Source: Chiridota heheva (Eukaryota; Echinodermata; Holothuroidea; Apodida; Chiridotidae). From it: a stretch of 64,000 bases of DNA. Shown here one piece after another: positions 54,960 to 64,000 of this stretch. Position 1 is the stretch's first letter; every line of letters starts with the position of its first letter. The notes under the pieces were generated by a model. The model searched no databases and was not told the DNA's origin. It saw only the letters and a list, made by a program, of their open reading frames with translations. Made by a program: the position numbers and the translations under genes. The stretch is taken from positions 187,501 through 251,500 of the forward strand of contig JAIGNY010000573.1 in NCBI GenBank assembly GCA_020152595.1, written 5' to 3'.

Positions 54960-55178
54960 GTGACAGACGGGACAAAATATATCAAAGGGGTAAAATGTGA
55001 CAGACGGAACAAATTTTGACATGGATTATAAGATCAACTATACATCAAAGGCTATTTTTATCTTTATTTCAAGTGAGTTCATCTTGATAGAAGATAGGAA
55101 TTTATCTTTGAAGCAAAAACAAATCTTTGCATGTAAAAAGTACACAACTTTTTCATGTTTTTTTGTGACAGACGGGAC
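54960..55178. repeat. Right cluster of GTGACAGACGGGAC motifs
   Basis: Three plus-strand copies at 54960, 54997 (one mismatch, GGAAC) and 55165, same orientation as the left cluster about 4 kb away. Confidence 0.85.
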
Positions 55179-55739
55179 ATGGCAATGTGATTATTTCAAA
55201 ATGGTACAAAATTGTCATATTTCATCTTTTGGGCTAAAATTCGTTTGGTGGTGGATAGGAAAGGTATCATACTTCGTAGTCAACCAATAATGATTTTCTT
55301 TGAAGCATAGGAATCGTAACAGAAGACATTTCCATCACAAATTAAGTGGAAAGGCTTCTTTTGTTTCCCCAAACTTCAAGCCATGATAAAAAATAAATCC
55401 AAGTGCATGAGAAGAAAAGCAAAATACAGTTTTTGAAAGCATGATTAGGGTACCATCAAAGAAAAAATGATTTGCAAGCAGAACATATACTTTAAAAATT
55501 CATGCATGTGCAGCCTTATCCTGAATAAGCCATATCTTTCAATCCATAGTTTGGTGTTAATGTAAAAACAGTTTTTATTACCTTGCTTTGTAGTAAAGTA
55601 AGGAGTTATTACATATGTAGTTTTATAAGTTTTTATATGCTTATATTTTTAGGTCGTAGATATTATTTCTTTAAGGTTCAAAGAAAAGTTCTTGCCTATA
55701 GTTGTGCTCTATTTCTGAATTGAGATAGAAAAAGGCTTC

Positions 55740-56380
55740 TTTTTATATAACCATATAAACCCATTTAAAGAATTGGCCATATACTGCATGTAATCAAATT
55801 TAATATACCTTATATAAAGTCACATCTGTAAATTAGAATGTTTACAGTCATATGAAAATTTATATGGATTATATAAAAAGACATATTTTATATGGTCATA
55901 TAAACCCATATAAAGAATTGGCCATATATGTAAATCAAACTATATAGCTATATCTGTAAATCAAATTGTATACAGCCATAGATTTATATGGATGATATAG
56001 AAAAGGGGTTTATTTTATAAAGCCATATAAAGAATTGGCCATATATGTGAATCAAATTTTATATAACCATATAAAGTTTCATATAAAATATTTCAGCACA
56101 ACTTATATACAGATTTATATGGCCTGTATGAAAGTTTATATATCAAATATAACTTTTTATATATCGGGCCATATAAAATTTTATGTCATGAAAGTTTTAT
56201 ATCTATATCTTGCCATATACAATTGTATACTTATGTCTGGCCATATGAAATTGTGTTATCTATCTGTCTAATTCTTTATATGGCATATATCTGGAATTCA
56301 TGTAAATCCCATATATGACCCATATTTGGAATTCATATCTGGGCCATATAATATTTTTTATATCTGGCCCATTATAAAGG
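55740..56380. repeat. CCATATAAAG-type degenerate array
   Basis: The words CCATATAAA, AAGAATTGGCCATATATG, GTAAATCAAATT and TTTATATGG recur irregularly, for example near 55770, 55910 and 56030. GCCATATA/TATATGGC words recall the array at 37840-39090, but no unit-by-unit identity is clear. Confidence 0.65.
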
Positions 56381-56510
56381 ATTTGTGTAACTTTCCTTGA
56401 AATTAGAACAGTGTTGTTGTCATTGGCCTCGTCTCCAGAATTTACACCAGTGTTTTACTTTCGTTGTTGCATGATTATATATTTTTGAGTCCTTCACGTT
56501 TTATTTGCAG

Positions 56511-56629
56511 TCATCAAGTTCGCCAAGCCTAAATTTCAGAGAAAAACTTTCTCACCACCTGATGTCCTCGAATCGGTTATATACTTTTATCAATATGATC
56601 AACGGATCACAACCCACATGCACAAATAA
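56511..56629 (+). CDS. Candidate terminal exon of an unrecognised gene (3)
   Basis: Acceptor TTTTATTTGCAG. In phase with exon 50246-50289 it reads IKFAKPKFQRKTFSPPDVLE, then VIYFYQYDQ, and ends MHK-TAA. It overlaps, on the opposite strand, a 112-codon frame (56552-56890), so at most one is real. Confidence 0.4.
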
Positions 56630-56890
56630 TTCAAAGGGACACTCCGACTCAGTAGATTGAAAATCGCTTAAACACGCTCTTTCAAAGGTAAAAATAGTAT
56701 AAGATGATGCTAGGTATCTGGCAGTTTGGGGCCCGGGCACAAGGATTAAACTCTTTCCTTCTACAAAACTGTTACATATGCATTGCCAATTCAACGGAAA
56801 TGAATCAAGTTGATCATCGGAAAAAGCTTTTCCTCGAAAGTAAACACCAACGGATTGATCCATCCATAGCTCGCTAACGTTGAAGATCAT
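56552..56890 (-). CDS. Hypothetical 112-codon open frame
   Basis: An ATG-started minus-strand frame, MIFNVSELWMDQSVG to FEDIRW then TGA. It has a mixed, protein-like composition with six Cys (for example WQCIC and ECPFELFVHVGC) and no low-complexity bias. No signal peptide and no family recognised. It could also be an exon with a donor at GTGAGA near its end. It conflicts with the plus-strand exon candidate at 56511-56629. Confidence 0.3.
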   Translation of the reverse strand: MIFNVSELWMDQSVGVYFRGKAFSDDQLDSFPLNWQCICNSFVEGKSLILVPGPQTARYLASSYTIFTFERACLSDFQSTESECPFELFVHVGCDPLIILIKVYNRFEDIRW

Positions 56891-58338
56891 GGAATTTGTT
56901 TGTTCTGTTCTGAAATACTATTTGTTCAAACTTAAATAAATGGTCTTAGCACTTGGTTCGTATCATGCGCAAAAAAAAAGCTCGCCGTAATGAATGGTTC
57001 GTTTATTCTCATTGACTGCTTTGCCTTAACCAGTTAACAGCTTAAGAGGTATAACAGACCGGAATGGGTCAAACTAAGATCGTTGTTTCCAATGAGGATA
57101 ATCATCCAGGCACAGAATTGTAGCTCCTTTTAACTGTTTAGAGCAGTGTTTTTACTTTTCTAGGTAAAAACCCTTCCCTGTCGCCCTTCCTAGACAGAAA
57201 ATGGGACTTTCTTATTCTTTTAAAGATTTCCTGAAGCAGCACTATCAAAGCTGATGGGTAGTGTGCATAAAAGGTATAGGAACATGAAATGTAGAATCTG
57301 ACGGGGAGCAAGCAATGGGACAATAATAACTAAGCTTTAATGATGAAATCCTTTAATGTGCACCTGGTTATTTTTTCAATTTCAAGATCCATGGACACCA
57401 GAAGTATAAATAGGCAATTAACTCCTCAAGATAGGGAGTATCGCAGATCACGTCAGGATGGATGTACACAGGAAAAGAAGTAAATTGTGGGAGATCTTTA
57501 TCAGTCAGTTCCCGGAGGATAAACACTTTCCAATGAATGGACAAAATGGGCCAAAAATATGACCCTGGTCAGTGAAAAAACCGTTTGAATTACTGTTTAA
57601 TTATCTTATATTTTGCCAATTGTGTGTTGCTTGGGATTAAGAAGCATATTGGTCTGCAATCTTGATCAATATTCTTTCGTTAACTGTCATATCTTATATA
57701 TTATTTATATCTCACGATCTGGCGTTGTCTATATCAGCAAACCACAAACACTGCTCTAACGCTTTGTAACTCCATGATATGATGATTGCTTGATTGGAAC
57801 GGTTCGACTTCAGTATATAAAAATGCTAAATACGTGATCCATTTCATATACCAATAATAGTGCTGGCAAATAACAATTGATAAATTACACTCCACTTACG
57901 ATGGACAAAAATATGGCAAATAACTCTTGGATATATGCGAGTAAAGCAATCAGCAATTAAGAAACACTTGATAGACCTGGACAATAATTATGACAAATCA
58001 TATACGCAAAAACACAACATAAAAAAAGGTCTGAACTTGAAAGGCAAATGATAATTGCTAATTCAGATATCCCCGTGATAGTAATTATGCGTGTGGTGCA
58101 ATTGTCCGAATGTACGGTGAAGTTAAAAAGCTTTTAATTACTCCACTAAAGTAGTCAATACTTTAACATCCACATAAAGCATGGAAAATAAACTTGTTTT
58201 TCAATAACTGAATGCACGAGCCTTCATAAGAAGTAGTATTTCATTAACGTATTCTGCAATGACTTAAATTAATCGTATATTCGTGTTATTTTGTGCAAAA
58301 GCATCATTTAGTGATTTCATTTCCTGATTGCATTGGAC
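56891..58338. other. Intergenic upstream of the GPCR
   Basis: AT-rich; no repeat or gene supported. Confidence 0.5.
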
Positions 58339-58726
58339 ATGGCGGCACATTTCAATGAGTCTGGCTGTTTGAATGATTTGTCTGAAAAATATCCTTGTAT
58401 AGAAACGCATATTTCTTGGATCATCATTTACTGTGTAACATATTTCCCAATCTTTATTTTTGCTATTTTTGGTAACTCTATCGTGATCTTATCATTTCAA
58501 CGAGAGAGACCACTCCAGGAGAGACCAAGAAACATTTTCATCACCAGCCTTGCTATTACTGATTTTCTTACAGCTTTAATACTGTAATAGCTATTCCATC
58601 TACCGTTATTGTTAGACTTGTAACGAGTAACTTTACATGTTAATCCTACACCCGTGTTTATTCTCATCTACCGGCGTTCTGCTTAGGTGTTTCAATCTTC
58701 CATTTGGTGTCCCTGACGATCGACAG

Positions 58727-60222
58727 GTAACCTAAATTAGATGTTCTGGTTTACATCGACTTTCTTAATTGTATGTATTAACGAGTTACAGTTCCAAGTA
58801 TCCAAATGATGTAAACTTCCTGCAAATGCATTAGACACATTTACGGAGAGCATCAGATGTAGAGCTTAATCTATAACCTTTGAATACTATGCCTCATTAT
58901 TAGTCATGACATGCAGGGGAAAAGCTGCCTTCTTTCAAAATCATGCTTTGGATTCCAAGTCTTAGACAGAATAAGACTTTACGGGAATCAATTTCGATCT
59001 TAGGCTTTCCTAGATAGAAATCTCTTTCGCAGAATTATAGGAATATATGTTAGATAAAATCTACGTCACATCTGCACATTGGGCCAACGATGGAGCGCAT
59101 AAGATTCGTTCAGGGAACTGCTATTGCTTCATCTTTAATCACTCAGTTTTGATGACATCGTTCAACTTAGCAATCGGTTTTGCCATAATGTATTAATCCT
59201 TTCATATAAATCAAAATGCATTTCTTTCAACAATAGAAGTTGGTGGGTATTGGATATCATGTAGTAATGTTGAATTATTCCGAATTGGCCAATTCATTTA
59301 AAGCTGGTCAGATATTACATAAGGATATAAACTAATATCATTTAACAATTTTCAAGTTTACGTTATTCTCAAACTGGCTGTTATAATTGTTGGAGGACAG
59401 AGGGATGTTTGCCGTCCACCCACACTTTCAGGCGGGAGCTTGAAAGTAAGATTAAGTTTTGCCTCGATTTTGTAGATTTAGGATGTGCATAAAAACAATT
59501 TTACCGAATCTTACCATGCTGGTAATAGAGTAATACGTTGTAAACATTCTGTTCTGGTTTGCGGTATGTCGTGATTAATTGGTGGGACTTACCGGCGTGT
59601 CGGCAGCAAAGATCAATGTGTCAGATAAATTACGTGTATCAAAATAAGTTAAAAGAACAAATGGTGCCATCTTATAGAGATGGTAAACTTACAAAGCGCA
59701 GCAGGTTGGAGAAGAATAACTTGTTGTAAGTGCAGGAGTAACCAGTGAAAAAAGTCAAACAGAATCCAATCTTCCTAATGCATTTTCGGATTGTTTTTTT
59801 TTTTTTTGACCAAATGTCATTGTGTTGTGCAAAGAGTAAAATCTGCCGTAGGCAAAAGCTAAACAAGCTATAGCATCAAAAGGTGCCTCACTTTGATCCA
59901 TAGCATAAAAGAAGAAAAATTGCAATGCTTTATTTTTTAAGGTAACTTACAATCAACGCTGTCATTTAGTATGACCAATTTACTGTTACAAGAAATACAC
60001 TTTTTTTTTCTTTTTCTGGGGACTCATAAGCTTGTTCAACTTATGGCCTTGTCATGCCATGATCTGCCTCTTCCACCACGAAGCCCCTACGTTCTACAAT
60101 TGGATAGCCTACTGTCCAAAAATTTGTAGTAGCAAAAACGAGATAATCAAAAACATCGACATGTATTTTGATAGATCAATCAGAACTCATTTATTCCTTA
60201 AATTGTTTCTGTTCTATCTCAG
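58727..60222 (+). other. GPCR intron
   Basis: Donor GTAACC, acceptor TTCTATCTCAG. The interior is AT-rich with T runs near 59800 and 60000; nothing else recognised. Confidence 0.6.
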
Positions 60223-60811
60223 GTATGTTGCCGTCACTCGTCCCTTGCAATACACCAACATATTCACTTTTCGATGGTGCGGTGCTATTGCCGTTTTAGT
60301 TTGGGCTGTTGGAGTTTCCCTTGGATTATTCACAATAATATCAGTTGGTAGCAATATTAACAACTGGGTATGTGGAGTCAGTTGCTTTTATTCTCCATCA
60401 GTAACCGTTCATGCAGTGGCCATCTCATTCATGATTCCAATCATAATGGTAATTTTAGGCTTCTTCTATGCGCGTATCTTCTTAGTTGCAAGAAAATTTT
60501 CAAAAACACATTGGAAAAAAGAGAACTTGAGAGTCAGGGAGATGAAAGCACGCATTAGAGCGACCATTACAACAGCCGTGTTGCTTGGTGCATTCGCTAT
60601 CTGTTTCCTACCTTTCAGTTTCAAATTCTTATTTGAGCAAGTTGGAACTTATTCCGCTGAAACTTTATTAACTGTACAGACATTTACTGAAATTCCTGCA
60701 TATGCTAATTCCATGATAAATCCTGTCATTTACGCTTTTAGAGATTCAGAATATCACTGCAACTTTCTGTCTATTTGTCGTTGTTTATTTGTAAAATGTA
60801 GACGTGTCTAG
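60223..60811 (+). CDS. GPCR exon 2: DRY end, TM4-TM7 and C-tail
   Basis: The exon is open throughout. It reads YVAVTRPLQYTNIF, TM4 with VLVWAVGVSLG, a Cys-containing loop 2, TM5 with FMIPIIMVILGFFYARIFL, a basic third loop (REMKARIRAT), TM6 with AICFLPF (Phe instead of the usual Trp6.48), TM7 with NSMINPVIYAF, and a short Cys-rich tail SICRCLFVKC suited to palmitoylation. The frame also stays open upstream to 60032, but the acceptor at 60221-60222 and phase with exon 1 set the true start. Confidence 0.92.
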
Positions 60812-61532
60812 ACTACATCGGTAACAGACAGCAGAATGATAAAGCAGCAGCTCTTAAATAAGATCTCATGTAAAGGGAAAGCAAACTAAATTACCCCAAT
60901 CATTTCAAATAACAATATTTTTCTTCAAATATTAGGTCAAATCGAGCAAAGTTTGACCTTACACCCAACAGACAAATCAGTGCAAAATAAGATACACCAC
61001 ACCAGCTATCGCATGATGGCAGAAGGAATTCAGAATAAGAGGGACATATCCAGTGAGAATAATTTCTTAATTTAAGATTTCTAATGATGATCTGAAACAG
61101 GAAAAAAAAGAATCTTTAGTTCCAGTAAAGTGCTAAATGCCTGCATAACTTGTTGGGGTTGTTACAGATCTACAATCTACTTGATGTGAATATAGCATTT
61201 ACTTACATTAAGTAATATTTGAATTTAAAAAAAAGAAGAAGTATTTTTCATATATTAGATATAATTAGGAAATTTAGCATATCATTTTTCTCATGCATAG
61301 TTGTCTTGCCTGAGGGTTGTACATGATATGCTGATATACTTTGGGTGAAATAAATACTAAATGCATGTTACTGGCCTACACCAAGCAAATCTTTTATTTA
61401 GATTAATTTGTTTTCAAGATGAACCAGAGAAATTTCATATATCTTTGAAAAAGACACCCAGTTGACCCAGGGTTCCACCATCCCTGCATATCACTTCCGT
61501 TTACAAAAACATTACAAAGGCATGAATGAAGT
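60812..61532. other. GPCR 3' region
   Basis: Probable 3' untranslated and flanking sequence. AATAAA at 61349-61354 is a candidate polyadenylation signal. Confidence 0.45.
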
Positions 61533-63140
61533 ATTATTGTTTGTTTGATGAGGGCTTAACAGCACCACGACAGTGAGGGTCAAATTGTGCCTGAGAGGTT
61601 AATATCATTCCAGAGGTAGGCAGAAAAGAAAATAGGAAAAGTCTGAGAGAACTATGGAGGTTAATAGCCAGGAAGTTGGGATCAAGAGAGGAAGTGCAGG
61701 GGTGCAAAAGAAGGGGTAAACGTAGGTAGAGGGGGTGGGAGAGGAGGAATAAATATGGTTGTAGAGGGAGGCACGATGAAGGAAGGAGATAATTTTATCG
61801 AGGGAGACTTTTCTGGAAGAGCTCATCTATGGAGTTGTGAGGGGTGAGGGAAGCTCTGGGGAGGTTGTACAGGGTGCAGGTAAGGAGGACGTGGTGGACT
61901 GTGAGGGGGAAATGGTAATTATTGCAGAGGGGTGGGGGAGCCAGTAAGGAGGTGGGAGTGAGTGAGGTGGGTGTGACCTATTTTAAGGCAGCAGGGACGC
62001 AGATCTGTCTGAGTTTGAGGGGCGAAAACTTGAGCAGTGGCGAAGCTAGAATTTTTTCCCTGGAGGGCAAAGGAAGTGAAAATTCCATAAATGTGTGAGT
62101 AGCCCTCCCCCTCCTCTAAAAAAAACAATCAAGTATGCAAACCTAAAAGAAGTTGTTTTTATGATTGTTCTGGCAAAGATTTCAATTATTTTCTCCATAT
62201 CATTTTCTTTTGTAGCTATGCAATATTTTCTCTCAATATTCAAAGACTCCTGAAAACAAAGGGAAATTACACGAAAATTGAAGCAATTTTCACAAACTGA
62301 AGAAAATTTCACTAACATGAAGGATATTTTAAGAAAATTAAAGGAAATTTCCAGAAAATTAATAGAAACTTCTCAAAAATTAAAGAAAATTTCCAAAAAA
62401 TGAAGGAAAATGCATAAAAATTGAATTTTACTACAATTGAAGACAATATCTCGAAAATTGAAGAAAATTTCCTGAAAATGCGGAAGAAAATTGAGGCAAA
62501 TTTCACAGAAAATCGTGCCAAAATTGAAGCAAATTTCACAAAAATGAAATAAATGCTACAAAAATTGAAGCAAATTGCCCAGAAATTGAAGCAAATTGCA
62601 CGAAAATGAAGGAAATTGCACAAAAATGAAAGCAAATTTCCCAAAAATGGAGGGAATTGCGTAAAAATTGAAGCAAATTTCACAAAAAATGAAGCAAAAA
62701 CACCGGAATGGTTGCTTTTAATTTCATAAATTCAATTTTCATATAGGGGGCCCACTCACATTTTTTTAAGGAGGGGGGGGAACAATACTTTTTCCCCCTA
62801 GTATTTCATCAGGGGGGAGGGCGATCGCCCCCCTTGATCTGCACCCCTGTAAGGCGGGTAATGTGGACGTTGTCAATACGGGAGAGATTGTGGTTGGTGG
62901 GTTAGGTCGGAATAGTGGGCTGGATGTCGTGGAGTTTGTTATAAATTTGGGAGTCCCATGAGGTTTGCCAGCAGTCACAAACAAGAGAAGCGATAAGCAG
63001 TTTGATGTCAGAAAGGGTTTTGGAAAAGGGGATTGAGGGAAGGATGAGGCAAGCTTAACGGCTGAATCAGCCCCGTCATTGTTGAGGATGCCAACATGGC
63101 ATGTATTATTGAATGTAAAGGTGGAATACATGTCATCTTA
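61533..63140 (-). mobile_element. Non-LTR retrotransposon 3' relic, interrupted by another element
   Basis: Same family as 30064-30715: both start with a TTTGTTTG/TTTGGTTTG tail followed by TTTAACGGCACCGCGACAGT-like sequence (here GCTTAACAGCACCACGACAGT). On the minus strand it reads KIGHTHLTHSHLLTGSPTPLC, split here at the Ser as two halves, and LTVHHVLLTCTLYNLPR, the post-RNase H signature. A foreign block (62034-62850) splits it; sequence after 62850 resumes the element. Disrupted by shifts. Confidence 0.75.
62034..62850. mobile_element. Non-autonomous insertion with central minisatellite
   Basis: It opens CAGTGGCGAAGCTAG and closes with CTTGATCTGCACCCCTG, whose reverse complement CAGGGGTGCAGATCAAG is an imperfect inverted copy. 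The centre (about 62260-62700) is a degenerate array of AAATTGAAGCAAATTTCACAA-type words of about 20 bp, flanked by G/C runs. It lies inside the retrotransposon relic and so inserted later. Confidence 0.6.
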
Positions 63141-63777
63141 ATCTGGGATTTTGCAGCCTTTCTAGCTGTATAGCTAGACATATTCCAGGTGGCAAAGAAA
63201 AAAAAAATTCCAAATCATGATTTACACATACCACTCATCATGATCTCTAATTTTCTGAATTAGGATTTTGATCTCAAATTTCCCAACTTATGTTGCCACA
63301 GAATTTGACAAGGAAAAGAAATGCAAGCAAATTTCTTTATTGAATTTTCTTTAAATTGAATCAAAATTGGTATTGACATTTCCAACAGTTAACCCCTACC
63401 CCATTACCTATACTACTCTCATACCTGCTTAAACTAAGTTGATCTGATTTTGCCCCTCAAATTATGGCCTCCCCAAATTCAAACATCTTCCGTCACTCAC
63501 ACACACTAGTTTTCATGGCAATTGCAAAATTGTGCATGTTATAATTTAGATACCATAAAACCCTTTGCTCATTTAAAAACAAATATTTCCAGATCATCGC
63601 AAAACAAATATTGAGTGCAACCAAGGAATAATTTGATTGTTAACAGTTGAACCCTATAAGAAGTGTCAATACCAAGACTCTACCCATCAGGGACTGTGTG
63701 TGTCTTGCTACCACTTTAAGTGAATCCAGTTTACTGCCGGTGATGCAATACAGCCACAAAAAAAAAACAACGTTAAT
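63141..63777. other. 3' flank of the ALKBH8-like gene
   Basis: Likely 3' untranslated sequence of the minus-strand gene. TTTATT at 63336-63341 (AATAAA on the minus strand) is a possible polyadenylation signal. Nothing else recognised. Confidence 0.4.
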
Positions 63778-64000
63778 TCATTTCTCTGAAGTCTTTTTCA
63801 ACACAACACACCAATTTCCCTGATCGTAATAACTCTCAGCTAACTCCACATTGCCAAGATGTTTACATGCGTTATCCAGTTCTCCCTGACGAAAGACGTG
63901 ATAAAATCTGTAAAACACCTCTTTCTCATCTCCAAGAGAGTTACCATCAGACTTCTCTCTGAGATGCCAAGGAACCAGCAAGTCTTGGTCTACAAACTCG
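63778..64000 (-). CDS. ALKBH8: ALKBH8-like tRNA methyltransferase, C-terminal end (partial)
   Basis: The minus strand is open from the window edge to TGA at 63778, 74 residues. It reads QDLLVPWHLREK, then FYRFYHVFRQGEL, then SYYDQGNWCVVLKK and ends TSEK. Those three blocks are the C-terminal end of the TRM9-like methyltransferase domain of ALKBH8, which converts 5-carboxymethyluridine to 5-methoxycarbonylmethyluridine at the tRNA wobble position together with TRMT112. The SAM-binding, AlkB and RRM domains would lie beyond base 64000. A TRM9-only paralogue is the alternative; this segment alone cannot settle it. The frame is intact and the stop position is normal. Confidence 0.82.
   Translation of the reverse strand, partial: EFVDQDLLVPWHLREKSDGNSLGDEKEVFYRFYHVFRQGELDNACKHLGNVELAESYYDQGNWCVVLKKTSEK

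Larger units (their letters stand above)
50290..56510 (+). other. Long intron-like stretch with repeats and a coding relic
   Basis: If the candidate exons are real, this is their intron. It holds a purine-rich tract (50350-50450), the GTGACAGACGGGAC motif clusters, the Cys/His-rich relic (52123-53814) and the CCATATAAAG array (55740-56380). Outside these I see nothing recognisable. Confidence 0.5.
58339..60811 (+). pseudogene. Class A (rhodopsin-like) GPCR, two exons, disrupted in exon 1
   Basis: Exon 1 (58339-58726) starts MAAHFNES with an N-glycosylation site. It has TM1 with GNSIVIL (Asn1.50) and TM2 SLAITDFLTAL (Asp2.50). The frame then shifts near 58584 and TM2-TM3 continues in another frame as IAIPSTVIVRL and FCLGVSIFHLVSLTIDR, with an in-frame TAA at 58641. 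The donor GTAACC splits the Arg of IDRY; exon 2 (60223-60811) completes it in the same phase. The full-length form would be about 325 residues, normal for the class. TM7 NSMINPVIYAF and helix 8 recall adenosine/melanocortin-type receptors; the ligand is unknown. A one-base loss plus one stop in otherwise perfect GPCR sequence means a young pseudogene, a polymorphic null allele or assembly error. Confidence 0.85.

Overview
The window is AT-rich animal genomic DNA. Genes are split by long introns, splice junctions follow GT-AG, and introns are full of long (AT)n tracts, minisatellites, decayed non-LTR retrotransposons and non-autonomous DNA elements. Gene content and repeat style suggest a marine invertebrate, possibly an echinoderm or another invertebrate deuterostome. 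That placement is an inference; no single sequence proves it.

Layout. 1-1194: a 56-bp tandem array running off the left edge. 1393-18787 (+): ten exons of a major-facilitator transporter of the SVOP/SLC22-like type, giving 439 codons in continuous phase; the first exon(s) lie outside the window. Its introns hold a jockey/CR1-like LINE relic (5525-7135), a near-perfect palindromic MITE (7142-7356) and a 21-bp minisatellite (9059-10790). 18788-23517: intergenic with simple and degenerate repeats. 23518-37023 (-): a complete six-exon theta-class glutathione S-transferase of 369 residues, with an unusual acidic tail of about 137 residues; its introns carry two retrotransposon relics, several short elements, a 67-bp x4 array and long (AT)n tracts. 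37840-39090: a TATATGGC-type array of roughly 130-bp units. 40432-47594: a 7.16-kb DNA transposon with about 60-bp terminal inverted repeats and a broken THAP zinc-finger domain near the left end. 47870-48430: a palindromic repeat region. 49343-56629 (+): three short candidate exons of an unrecognised gene. Their long intron contains a decayed Cys/His-rich coding relic (52123-53814), bracketed by seven same-strand copies of a GTGACAGACGGGAC motif. 58339-60811 (+): a two-exon class A GPCR with a frameshift and a stop in exon 1. 61533-63140 (-): a retrotransposon 3' relic interrupted by a second element. 63778-64000 (-): the last exon of an ALKBH8-like tRNA wobble-uridine methyltransferase, running off the right edge.

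The host genes (transporter, GST, GPCR, tRNA modification) show no functional linkage to one another. The main unexplained material is the mobile and repeat fraction. The best candidates for something undescribed are the Cys/His-rich relic with its flanking motif clusters, the THAP transposon with a foldback in its left end, and the GST with the acidic tail.
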